Of a stretch of 64,000 nt of DNA, positions 1-7,841 are shown one piece after another. The position numbers were made by a program, and so were the translations under genes. The stretch spans positions 705,501-769,500 of the forward strand of contig NZ_CP022708.1 in assembly GCF_025340265.1 (NCBI RefSeq), given 5' to 3'. Origin of the DNA: Novosphingobium sp. 9. Lineage in GTDB: Bacteria > Pseudomonadota > Alphaproteobacteria > Sphingomonadales > Sphingomonadaceae. The number at the start of each line of letters is the position of its first letter. Position 1 is the stretch's first letter. The notes beneath the pieces were generated by a model. It had not been told where the DNA came from and searched no databases. It saw only the letters and a list, made by a program, of their open reading frames with translations.

Positions 1-528
1 ACGCTGCTGCTGGCGATCCCCTTCTATGCCTGCATGTCAGCGCGAAATTTCGGCAGGGTCGCCGGGCTCATCATCGCTGCGGCAATCGGACTGGTGCTGG
101 CGGCGATGGCCTTTCCCGACGCGGTAGGCTCGCTGCTGAGCCGAACCGACGAACTGAGCTATTCCGGCTCCAGCGGCTATGCCCGTTTCATCGGGCCGTT
201 CCTGCCTCTGGCGGAACTCGGGCAGGAAGCCCGGTTCCTGATCGGATGGGGACCGGGCGCGACCGAGCGCTATATCTATCACATGGAGGGGACCGGCAAC
301 TCGATCGCCAAGCTGATGATCGACTACGGGCTTGTCGGGATTACCCTGTTCATGACGATGCTCGCGGGCACGCTGTGGCGTCGCGAACTGGCCATCCTGT
401 CGGTTCTGGCAGTGGTGACGTTCATTGTCGGCGGCGGATATCTGCTGTTCACGCCGATGCTGGTGCTGCTTTTCCTGCTGTGTATCTGGTCCGCCCGTCC
501 GGGCGATCCGCCGCTTACAGAAGTTTGA
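1..528 (+). CDS. O-antigen ligase/polymerase-like membrane protein, C-terminal part
   Basis: The frame is open from the first base of the window, so the start lies upstream and only about 175 C-terminal residues are visible. The segment has hydrophobic helices near the window start (ALLAA-rich stretch around codons 15-35) and three more near the C-terminus. Between them is a polar loop carrying the motif IGWGPGATE followed by a helix containing DYGLVG. That layout, a periplasmic loop with a G-x-G segment followed by 'iDyGliG', is typical of Wzy/WaaL (O-antigen ligase superfamily) proteins, which polymerise or ligate surface glycans at the periplasmic face. The downstream glycosyltransferases and flippase support a role in surface polysaccharide assembly. 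Which of ligase or polymerase cannot be told from the fragment. The 3' end overlaps the convergent small ORF by 14 bases. Confidence 0.7.
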   Translation, partial: TLLLAIPFYACMSARNFGRVAGLIIAAAIGLVLAAMAFPDAVGSLLSRTDELSYSGSSGYARFIGPFLPLAELGQEARFLIGWGPGATERYIYHMEGTGNSIAKLMIDYGLVGITLFMTMLAGTLWRRELAILSVLAVVTFIVGGGYLLFTPMLVLLFLLCIWSARPGDPPLTEV

Positions 529-754
529 AGAGCAGCGCCCACATCGCCGCACCGATCACGCACACCGCGCCCCACGCGAACAGGTTGATCCGTCGCCCTT
601 CGATGGGTTGAGGGGGCATGGCAGATGGCGGTGCTGCGCCAAGCGGATGGATGCCTTCGGTGCGGGGCGATGACGGTCGAGGCTGGACGGACCCAGGTGA
701 CGGAGTGCCTGAAATCGGCGGCCCGTCGTTCAGGTCCGGAGGTTCTCTATTCAT
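515..754 (-). CDS. small proline-rich protein with one C-terminal membrane helix
   Basis: A 79-residue ORF. The first 50 residues are rich in Pro, Gly and Ser. They are followed by a basic stretch (EGRRIN) and one strong hydrophobic helix (about residues 56-78) ending the protein, as expected for a tail-anchored inner-membrane protein with a cytoplasmic disordered domain. It is not recognised as a named family. It converges on the ligase-like gene and overlaps its last 14 bases. No good ribosome-binding site is visible before the ATG, so the start is uncertain. The sharply bounded hydrophobic segment preceded by arginines is the main reason to accept it as a gene rather than a shadow. Confidence 0.42.
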   Translation of the reverse strand: MNREPPDLNDGPPISGTPSPGSVQPRPSSPRTEGIHPLGAAPPSAMPPQPIEGRRINLFAWGAVCVIGAAMWALLFKLL

Positions 755-887
755 TTTACCAGTATTCCGTCAGCGTTTCAGGTACGATCTCCCACCACAA
801 AAATGCCACAGATCACCTCTTTGGTCCAGATGGGGTGAGGCGGGCAATACGCTTTACTGGTTAATCGATTGATAAGGGTGCAGCCCG

Positions 888-1868
888 TCAGGCGACTGCG
901 TCTGCCACCAGATCGCTGTCGCGAAAGCGCAGGCGCGACAGCAGTGCACGACCGGTGCTGCGCTGGACCATGGCTGCCGCGAACATCACCAGTCGCTTGG
1001 GTGTAGGTTCAAGGCGCAAGGCCGCCAGCATCATCCGGTTCGCCGGGGCAAAGCGGCGCATGGTGAAATTCACGCGTCCGCACTCCCACAGGCTCGCCGC
1101 GCGCATGGCACGCGTTATGCGTTGCCACGTAGCGGGATCGAAGCGTGCGCGGATCGTGTCGTTGCCGGTGATGGCAGCCAGGCAGGGCTCGTGATTGGCC
1201 CAGTCGACGGACAGTCCGCCTGACGAACTGCCGGGCCGCACGCGCAGGGAAAACACTTCGGGCTCGCGGCCGATGAAGGTGAATGCGCCCTCTGCTGCAA
1301 GGCGGCACCAGAACTCCCAATCCTCGCTGAGGCGGATGCTCCCATCGAAACCGCCGATGCGGCGCGCGACATCTGTGCGGATCAGCACGTGGCCGCCGTT
1401 GGCGAGAAAGTTGCCGCGCAGCATCGGTTCCAGCACATCGCCGTCCGGATAGCTGTGGCGGGCAAGCGGCTTTTCGCCCGGATAAGGCGCGCCGCTGGGC
1501 AGGATCTTGCGGAAGGTGCCGAAGGCGGCCACCGCCTGCGGGCGCTTTTCCAGTCCGGCCAGCAGCCTTTCCAGGGCAGCGGGATGCAGCAGGTCGTCAC
1601 CGTCGAGGAACATCACATGTTCGCCGGCCGCCATTTCCAGCCCCTTGTTGCGGGCGCTGGAGACCCCCGCATTGGCTTGCTGCACCAGCGTAATGCGGGG
1701 ATCGCAAAGCGATGCCGCTTCGGCGGCGGTGCCGTCGGTCGAGCCGTCGTCGATCACGATCGCCTGCCAGTCCTTTCGGGTCTGGGCCACGATGGACTGC
1801 AGGCAAGGCAGGATGAGCCCGGCGGCATTGTAAGCAGGTACAATAACGGTAATTTCGGGCTTGGGCAT
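888..1868 (-). CDS. glycosyltransferase family 2 (GT-A fold)
   Basis: A 326-residue cytoplasmic glycosyltransferase that would transfer a sugar from a nucleotide donor to a growing surface glycan. The N-terminal GT2 signature is complete: VIVPAYNAA at residues 8-16, DDGSTD at 40-45, and the metal-binding DGDD at 89-92. A later SEDWEFW (about 181-187) matches the acidic 'ED' motif that usually carries the catalytic base. There are no membrane helices. It is divergent from the next glycosyltransferase across a 53-base gap that must hold both promoters. Sugar and acceptor specificity cannot be read from the sequence. The location between a Wzy-like protein and a flippase places it in exopolysaccharide or O-antigen synthesis. 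Confidence 0.88.
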   Translation of the reverse strand: MPKPEITVIVPAYNAAGLILPCLQSIVAQTRKDWQAIVIDDGSTDGTAAEAASLCDPRITLVQQANAGVSSARNKGLEMAAGEHVMFLDGDDLLHPAALERLLAGLEKRPQAVAAFGTFRKILPSGAPYPGEKPLARHSYPDGDVLEPMLRGNFLANGGHVLIRTDVARRIGGFDGSIRLSEDWEFWCRLAAEGAFTFIGREPEVFSLRVRPGSSSGGLSVDWANHEPCLAAITGNDTIRARFDPATWQRITRAMRAASLWECGRVNFTMRRFAPANRMMLAALRLEPTPKRLVMFAAAMVQRSTGRALLSRLRFRDSDLVADAVA

Positions 1869-1921
1869 GCGGCTCCCTTCGTGGCTGCGGTCCGATTTTC
1901 CGATTATGACCGAGGAGCCGC

Positions 1922-2899
1922 ATGATCGAGGTCAGCGTCATCGTTCCGGCCTATAACGCCGCACAGTATATCGAGGCTACCATCGCTTCCGCAACGCAGC
2001 AAAACGGCTGTACGATGGAAGTCATCGTGGTGGATGATCGTTCTACCGACGACACCGTCGCCATCGTCGAGCGAATCGCCGCAGGCGACACCCGTGTCCG
2101 GCTGATCGCCCTTGCGCGCAACGGTGGCCCTTCGGTGGCGCGCAATGCCGGTATCGCTGCCGCCAGCGGGCGATGGATCGCCTTGCTGGACGCAGACGAT
2201 ACATTCCTGCCGGCGCGACTTGCCACGCTTGTCGCACTGGGCGACGCGCAGCATGCGGACATGGTTGCGGACAATCTCGTGCTGGCGGACGAGGACAGCG
2301 GCGAAGAGGCGACGATGCTTCCGCCCGGCTTCCTGCCCGCCCCGCGCGCGATCGATCTGCCCGAGTTCATCGCCCGCAACATTTCCTCGCCCGAGGCGCC
2401 GCGCACCAATTACGGCTTTCTCAAGCCGCTGATGCGGCGCGACTTTCTGCTCCAGCACGGGTTGCGCTACGACGAACAGGTCCGGTTTGCGGAAGACTTT
2501 GCGCTCTATGTGGAGATGTTGCGTGCCGGTGCCGTCTGGTGGCTGCATCCCGAACCGATGTATCGCTATCTCGTCCGGGCCAATTCGCTGACCAGTGTTC
2601 AGACCACCGGCGATCTCGACCGTTTGCGCCAGCGCCAGCGGCGTTTGCTGGCCGATGCGCGCGCGTCGGGCGATGCGCAGTTCGCCTCGCTGCTGCGGCG
2701 GCATCTGCGCAATGTCGAGCGGTGCTACTACTATCGCGGCTTTACCGACGAGTTGAAGGCGCGCAGGCCCGGCGCTGCGCTCGGCTATCTTTTCGCCAGC
2801 GCCGACAGCGTATCGTTGGTGGCACAGGAAAGCGCGCGGCAACTGCCGATCATCCTGCGCAAGGCCTTGCGCGGCGGCTACAAGGGAGCAGTCTCGTAA
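1922..2899 (+). CDS. glycosyltransferase family 2 (GT-A fold)
   Basis: A 325-residue GT2 enzyme: VSVIVPAYNAA at the N-terminus, VDDRSTDD around residues 37-44, the donor/metal motif DADD at 90-93 and FAEDFALY near residue 190 as the acidic catalytic motif. It differs enough from the divergent GT2 upstream to be a separate specificity rather than a recent duplicate. The stop codon overlaps the start of the flippase gene by one base (TAATG), so the two are almost certainly translationally coupled. This suggests that the glycosyltransferase acts on the repeat unit exported by that flippase. Confidence 0.9.
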   Translation: MIEVSVIVPAYNAAQYIEATIASATQQNGCTMEVIVVDDRSTDDTVAIVERIAAGDTRVRLIALARNGGPSVARNAGIAAASGRWIALLDADDTFLPARLATLVALGDAQHADMVADNLVLADEDSGEEATMLPPGFLPAPRAIDLPEFIARNISSPEAPRTNYGFLKPLMRRDFLLQHGLRYDEQVRFAEDFALYVEMLRAGAVWWLHPEPMYRYLVRANSLTSVQTTGDLDRLRQRQRRLLADARASGDAQFASLLRRHLRNVERCYYYRGFTDELKARRPGAALGYLFASADSVSLVAQESARQLPIILRKALRGGYKGAVS

Positions 2900-4476
2900 T
2901 GGCAGAGGCTTCTGCAGTGACGGACGGCGCAATGACAAATAGCCCGGCAGCGAGCGGCACAGTCGCGACAGGAGTGGCGACGCCTGACGAACTTGGCGGC
3001 GGCTTCACGCCGGAAGCCGATGCGGGGCAACTCAAGCGCCGATCGGCGATGGGCGCGGCGTGGACGCTGGCCGGGCAGGGCACCAAGTTCGTGCTCCAGT
3101 TCGGGTCGCAAGTGGCGCTTGCCCGGCTGCTGCTCCCGACCGACTTCGGCCTGCTGGCCATGGTCGGTCCGCTGGTGACGGCGGCGCTGCTGCTGACCGA
3201 TCTCGGCCTCTCTGCGGCAACGGTGCAGCGTCCGACCATCAATCAGACCGAACTGTCGAGCCTGTTCTGGCTCAATGTGCTGATCGGCACCGGGCTTGCG
3301 GTGCTGACGGTTGTTCTCTCCCCGCTGGCGGCGATATTCTATCATACGCCGGCGGTGCAGCCGATCATGGCGACGATGGCGGTGGCGTTGCTGCTGTCCA
3401 GCCTTGCGGCCCAGCATCTGGCCATTCTCAATCGCCGGATGCGCTTTGGCGCGATCGCGATGATCGAGGTGGGGGCGCTGACCGCAGGTGTCGTTGCGGG
3501 GCTGACAGGCGCCCTGCTCGGACTGGGTTACTGGTCGCTGGTGCTGATGCAGATCGTCAACGGCGTCGCGACGCTGGCGATGGCCTGGGGCTTTTCGCGC
3601 TGGTGGCCCTCACGTCCCGGTATCGCGCGCGAGGCGATGCATCTGCTGCGCTTTGGCGGAACCGTGACCGGCTACAACCTGCTGGGCTACCTGATTACCA
3701 ATCTCGACAATATCCTGATCGGCGCGCGCTTCGGTGCCGGGCCTTTGGGTATCTACGACCGCGCGTACAAGCTGATGTTCCAGCCGCTCTGGCAGATGAC
3801 CGCACCTGCCGCGCGCGTGGCCGTGCCGCTGCTTTCGCGCCTGAACGAGGACGAACGCGAATATCGCGGCGCCTACCTTGCCCTGCTGGGCGGGATTCTC
3901 AGTCTCACGACACCGGGCATCCTGTGTGCGATCGTGTTTGCCGGGCCGATCATCGAGGTCCTGCTGGGCGCGCGCTGGGCGGCCTCCGCGCCGATCTTCG
4001 CCTGGCTGGGCGTTGCTGCGCTGACGCTGCAACTGCGGCAGGCGGCATCGTGGCTGTTCATCAGCCAGGGGCGTGCGGCCGAGCAGCTCAAATGGGGTGG
4101 GCTGGGTTCCGTGGTGATCGTGGTCGGCTACCTGATCGGCATTTTCTGGGGCCCCAAGGGTGTGGCGATGTCTGCGGCAATATCGAGCGGGCTGGTGCAG
4201 ATCCCGGTCATGTGGTGGGCCGTCACGCGCTGCGGCCCGGTCAATCGCCGGGATGCCGTGCGCTTGATGACACCGCTGATCGCGGCGACGGCCATCTGCG
4301 GCGGTGTCCTGGCGGTGCTCGCGCAGCGGATCGACTGGACCAGCCTGCCGATGCTGGCGCTGGCGGGCATACTCGCTTACGTGGTGTTCGGTGCCGCACT
4401 GACCCTGTTCCCGACGGGACGCGCGCAGTTGCGCCGGATCGTCGAGATTGCGCGCAAGGCTGTCCGTCGGGGGTGA
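2899..4476 (+). CDS. lipopolysaccharide/exopolysaccharide flippase (Wzx-like, MOP superfamily)
   Basis: A 525-residue integral membrane protein with roughly 12-14 hydrophobic helices, typical of polysaccharide exporters that move undecaprenyl-linked repeat units across the inner membrane. The family entry 'AxWTLAGQG...QVALARLLLPTDFGLLAM' region lies about 55-95 residues in, after an unusually long hydrophilic N-terminus of about 50 residues. LDNILIGARFG in the middle of the protein is also typical of the WzxC/polysaccharide_synt group. The start is the ATG that overlaps the glycosyltransferase stop (TAATG). The open frame continues upstream for 240 codons, but only as antisense-like, Arg/Ala-rich noise inside the GT2 gene. 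A strong hairpin follows the stop. Confidence 0.9.
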   Translation: MAEASAVTDGAMTNSPAASGTVATGVATPDELGGGFTPEADAGQLKRRSAMGAAWTLAGQGTKFVLQFGSQVALARLLLPTDFGLLAMVGPLVTAALLLTDLGLSAATVQRPTINQTELSSLFWLNVLIGTGLAVLTVVLSPLAAIFYHTPAVQPIMATMAVALLLSSLAAQHLAILNRRMRFGAIAMIEVGALTAGVVAGLTGALLGLGYWSLVLMQIVNGVATLAMAWGFSRWWPSRPGIAREAMHLLRFGGTVTGYNLLGYLITNLDNILIGARFGAGPLGIYDRAYKLMFQPLWQMTAPAARVAVPLLSRLNEDEREYRGAYLALLGGILSLTTPGILCAIVFAGPIIEVLLGARWAASAPIFAWLGVAALTLQLRQAASWLFISQGRAAEQLKWGGLGSVVIVVGYLIGIFWGPKGVAMSAAISSGLVQIPVMWWAVTRCGPVNRRDAVRLMTPLIAATAICGGVLAVLAQRIDWTSLPMLALAGILAYVVFGAALTLFPTGRAQLRRIVEIARKAVRRG

Positions 4477-4496
4477 GATGCACGGACTGGAGGCTC

Positions 4497-4528
4497 GACG
4501 ACCGGCTGTTGACTGACAGCCGGTCGTC
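4497..4528. terminator. hairpin between convergent genes
   Basis: Perfect 12-bp inverted repeat (GACGACCGGCTG and its complement) with an 8-base loop, lying between the stop codons of the convergent flippase and pyruvyl-transferase-like genes. There is no clear T-run on either side, so Rho-independent termination is likely but not proven. It could serve both strands. Confidence 0.6.
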
Positions 4529-4534
4529 AGCGCT

Positions 4535-5551
4535 TCAGCCTGCTCGCACGTCCAAGATCAGGCGTTCGACGGCGCGCTCCATGCCGCCAAGGCGATCCTG
4601 GAACGGCGCATCTTCGCTGAGGTAGGTGCGTCCCGTTGCGACCTTGCGCAGTTCCTGCGCCGCCTGAGCCAGACGGCGACCGTCGAAGCGGGTGGCAGCG
4701 GCCTTGAGCAATGCCTTGACGCCGCTCGGCGCGGCGACCGCGTCGATCACCTCGGGCTCCTCGTGGAAACGCTGGCGGAAATCGGCGATCAGTGCGGCAT
4801 CGTCGAGGGCTGCTGCGCCGGTATGCGCGACCGTCCTGCCGCTGGCCTTGGTCAGGCGGGTGATGCGATCGTAGCGGAACGCCTCAAGCCGCGCGGTCGG
4901 CGGCAAGGCGACGGGGTGGTAATCGAGGTTCAGAGACGATGCCCAGTCGCGCCACTTGAATACGCTTACCTCTGGCGAGATCATCACCGGTATCCACGGA
5001 ATGCGCAGCGTGTCGGCGACGATTGCGCCATGCATCGCTTCGGTAACGACCAGTCTGGCGCGGCCATAAGCGGCAAGGATGCGATCAGGCGCCCATTGCG
5101 GATCGACGAAGGTCATGCCCGCACGTGCGGCGGCCTCTGGCCAGCGGCTGTTCACGCACGTGCGATGGTGCGGCATGAACAGGATCTCGTCGCGCTTCGG
5201 CGCTTCGGGCACAAGGTCCGGCAGCTTTGCCAGAAGAATGGCACCGTCGGTTACGGCCGCTTGCGGACGACCAACGAGTTCGGCAGTGAGCGCGCCGCGC
5301 ACGGCATGGTAGGTCCAGCCCTCATGGCCCTGCGGCAAGGCGCCGTAGGCCGCGCCCGATCCCATCACGAAGACACGCTTGCCCGCAGTCTCGACATCGC
5401 GGAAACGGGCCTGATCCAACAGGCTGCCAATCCCGACCATCACCGTATCAGGCGTATCGCGTACATCTTGCGGCAGCAGACGCGGCCAGATCAGTTCATT
5501 GAGGTCGTCGCCGAAATTGCCGACCTCATCCTTGTAATAGACAATGCGCAT
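4535..5551 (-). CDS. polysaccharide pyruvyl transferase family protein
   Basis: A 338-residue protein starting MRIVYYKDEVGNFGDDLNE, the typical N-terminus of the polysaccharide pyruvyl transferase family (ExoV/CsaB type), which adds pyruvate ketals to sugars of exopolysaccharides. Further family marks are the FVMGSGAAYG segment around residue 80 and RARLVVTEAMHGAIVADTL in the second Rossmann-like half. An upstream ATG would add 35 residues of non-conserved sequence overlapping the PhyH gene. The internal ATG chosen here overlaps the PhyH stop (TGATG) and matches the family start. The gene is therefore translationally coupled to the dioxygenase. The substrate is presumably the glycan made by the neighbouring glycosyltransferases. 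Confidence 0.85.
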   Translation of the reverse strand: MRIVYYKDEVGNFGDDLNELIWPRLLPQDVRDTPDTVMVGIGSLLDQARFRDVETAGKRVFVMGSGAAYGALPQGHEGWTYHAVRGALTAELVGRPQAAVTDGAILLAKLPDLVPEAPKRDEILFMPHHRTCVNSRWPEAAARAGMTFVDPQWAPDRILAAYGRARLVVTEAMHGAIVADTLRIPWIPVMISPEVSVFKWRDWASSLNLDYHPVALPPTARLEAFRYDRITRLTKASGRTVAHTGAAALDDAALIADFRQRFHEEPEVIDAVAAPSGVKALLKAAATRFDGRRLAQAAQELRKVATGRTYLSEDAPFQDRLGGMERAVERLILDVRAG

Positions 5552-6288
5552 CAGGAAGTTCCCAAAGATGGCGCGCCAAGCGGCGCCGGTGCCCGGCCGA
5601 ACAGTCGCTTCAGGGCGATCTCGAACTGGCCGAAGCGGCTGAAATGGATGATCCATGCCTTGCGAGGCTGGCTCGTGGCGTTGCGACCGGTGTAATGCAG
5701 CGTGCGCGGGGTATGGATCGTGAACCCGCCCGTCGGTATCGGGCAGGCAACGGGGTTCGCCCCGTCCGATGGGCGCGTTGCGAGGCCGTAATCGCCGTCG
5801 GCGCGCAAGAACCGCTCATGGGGTTGCAGCGGCACCTTGTGGCTACCGGGAATGAACTCCATGCACCCGTTACGCTCGTCCACATCCTGCAGCGGCACCC
5901 AGAAGTGAAGCCGCTCCTTCTGCAACACGCGCGACAGTCCGCCGAGCCCTGCCAGCACGGCATCCTGATGCCATGGCGTTTCGGACTGGTTCCACGCCTG
6001 CTTGACGATCATGTGATCGAAGGAGCGGGTGACGTTCCCGCTGATCGCGGAGGCAAAGGCGGCGCATTTGCGAAACAGCGCCGTATCCGCCAGTTCCGGA
6101 CTGAGCGAGGCGGCATAAAGTATTTCAGGCTGGTCCGACCCGCTGGAACTTTCGCTTGCGGTCATGTCGCGAGCAAGTCGCCGCTGGCCGGGGCGACGTT
6201 CGACAAGCGTGTCGAAGCGCGACAGCAGCGTGTCCAGCAGCGTTTCGGCTTCGCGGATATCCTCAACCGTCAGAACATCGCGGACCAC
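5551..6288 (-). CDS. phytanoyl-CoA dioxygenase (PhyH) family protein
   Basis: A 245-residue Fe(II)/2-oxoglutarate-dependent oxygenase. The HxD metal motif is in PWHQDA (H107, D109) and the distal histidine is in TLHYTGRN (H198). FIPGSH (145-150) is another family hallmark. The only start in frame is a GTG inside the string DGFAVVRDVLT. In this family that string normally sits 10-30 residues into the protein, so the true N-terminus is probably upstream in another frame, with a missing base in the CCC run at 6300-6302. It overlaps the pyruvyl-transferase gene by one base and is probably co-transcribed with it. Hydroxylation of a lipid or sugar building block of the surface polymer is plausible but unproven. 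Confidence 0.8.
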   Translation of the reverse strand: MVRDVLTVEDIREAETLLDTLLSRFDTLVERRPGQRRLARDMTASESSSGSDQPEILYAASLSPELADTALFRKCAAFASAISGNVTRSFDHMIVKQAWNQSETPWHQDAVLAGLGGLSRVLQKERLHFWVPLQDVDERNGCMEFIPGSHKVPLQPHERFLRADGDYGLATRPSDGANPVACPIPTGGFTIHTPRTLHYTGRNATSQPRKAWIIHFSRFGQFEIALKRLFGRAPAPLGAPSLGTS

Positions 6289-6562
6289 CGCGAAACCGTC
6301 CCTGGCGAGTGATGCGGAAGCGCTGGCTGCGGTATGCGCGGAAGGGCGAACTGAAAGGCGGGGGCATCCATAAGGAGAACTTCATAGTAACCGCATGAAA
6401 CAGGCAAGCGTCCATCCGGCGCGTAACGTTGTGCCGTGCAGCATTCGCGGTGATCCTCTGGCAATGAGGATAAACCCGGCTTTTCGATGAACTAGGGCTG
6501 AGCCGCGATGTATGGAAGCGCAAGGCATCGTCCTTTTGCTGCAACGCACCTATGCTCGGCCC

Positions 6563-7578
6563 ATGGCGCAATCACGACTTGTCGGCCTGCAGTATCTGCG
6601 AGGCGTCGCTGCTCTGGGAGTGGTTGTCTACCACGCCGTTGAGCGCTCGGGCGGGGATTTCAGGGTCGGGAAAGCGGGTGTCGACCTGTTCTTCGTGCTC
6701 AGCGGCTTTCTGATGTGGGCGATCACCGACGAAGCCAGTCGGCCTGGCGCCTTCATCCGCGACCGGCTCCAGCGCATCCTGCCATGCTACTGGATCGTGA
6801 CCAGCGTGATGCTGGCAGGGGCGTTGCTGGGACTGTTCCCGGCGATGCGCCTGACGTTGTGGCATGTCACCGCGTCCTATCTGTTGATACCGGCGATTTC
6901 GCCGAGCAATGGACAGGTATGGCCCCTGCTGGTGCCGGGATGGACGCTGGAATACGAAATGGCGTTCTACCTGTTGTTCGCCGCCACGCTCTTCCTGCCG
7001 CGCAAATGGCAACTGGCAAGCCTGACCGTGTTGCTCTGCAGTCTGGCAAGTCTGCATGTGTGGGTGCCGCAAGACAATGTGATGATGCGCTTCCTGACCA
7101 ACGCGCACATGCTGGAGTTCGTGGCGGGGCTTTGGCTGTCGGAAGGCTGGAGCCGGGGCTGGCTGAAGGATGGCAGGGTTGCGACCGGGTTGATCGTGCT
7201 GGCGGTCGTGTTTGCCGTAGCCATTCCCGAAGTGTGGCCGCAGGCCAGCGATGTGGCCGTGTATGGCCCCTCTGCATGGTTGCTGGTCGCAGCCGTGCTG
7301 GCCATGGAGCGCGGGGCCTTCTGGTGAGGGACGTGCCTGCGGGGCGAATGCTGGGAGATGCCAGCTATTCAATTTACCTGTGGCATACACTGGCACTTTC
7401 CGTGACGCTCAAGGTCGCGGATCGGCTGCATCTGCATACAGGCGTGGCCCTTGTGCTGCATGTCGCGGCGGGCGTGACGCTGGGGCTTGTTGCCTACCAT
7501 GCTATCGAGAAACCGGTTCTGCTGTTCTTCCGTCGCCCCAAGTACCGTCACGGCGCTCCTGTTCCGGGCGGTGTGTAG
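6563..7578 (+). pseudogene. acyltransferase 3 family membrane protein, frameshifted near the 3' end
   Basis: An OafA/YrhL-type integral membrane acyltransferase that would O-acetylate or O-acylate a surface glycan. The first frame begins MAQSRLVGLQYLRG and carries the family histidine in VVVYHAVE and the RxxR-like 'RDRLQRILPCYW'. It stops at 7327 after AMERGAFW. The next frame carries the missing C-terminal part: LGDASYSIYLWHTL, then an amphipathic end AIEKPVLLFF, to a stop at 7578. Adding one G to the GGGG run at 7313-7316 joins both halves exactly. The gene therefore reads as a single protein of about 338 residues with a one-base deletion. A further in-frame ATG at 6512 exists, but its extra residues are not family-like. 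Confidence 0.82.
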
Positions 7579-7760
7579 GGCGTGACGGTGCCTTGCTGAG
7601 ATCGGCACTGCGTAACCGCCGTTGATGGGTTCTGTCCCTTGGCAGGTGCTGATTTCAACCTGCCGGTGCAGAAGTCCTATTCTGTGTCTTTCAGCGCTCC
7701 GCATCGTTGAAAGGGCGATGCCGATCAACTTGCGTTTCGGTGCATTGATAGTCCAAATAA

Positions 7761-7781
7761 TGATATTGCGACGCGCTTGCA
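7761..7781. promoter_or_regulatory. inverted repeat upstream of the siderophore receptor
   Basis: A 21-base palindrome with perfect 6-bp arms (TATTGC ... GCAATA), centred about 70 bases before the receptor start. Dyads with TTGC/GCAA arms are plausible Fur-family operators in Alphaproteobacteria, and an iron-repressed promoter is expected here. The match to any published consensus was not tested. Confidence 0.3.
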
Positions 7782-7841
7782 ATACTGAAAGTGCGCTGTT
7801 AGGTGGCCGCCTCTCGTCAACAGACTGCATTGGGGGCCCAT

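Noticed and set aside
6396..6488. 30-residue ORF after AAGGAG, starting MKQASVHPA
   Set aside because: No coding character, and it lies in the divergent promoter region of the PhyH and acyltransferase genes. The AAGGAG is 11 bases away.
7761..7781. A definite Fur box before the siderophore receptor
   Set aside because: The TTGC/GCAA dyad is suggestive, but a similar site was not found before the second siderophore receptor in the same geometry, so it is listed only as a weak dyad.
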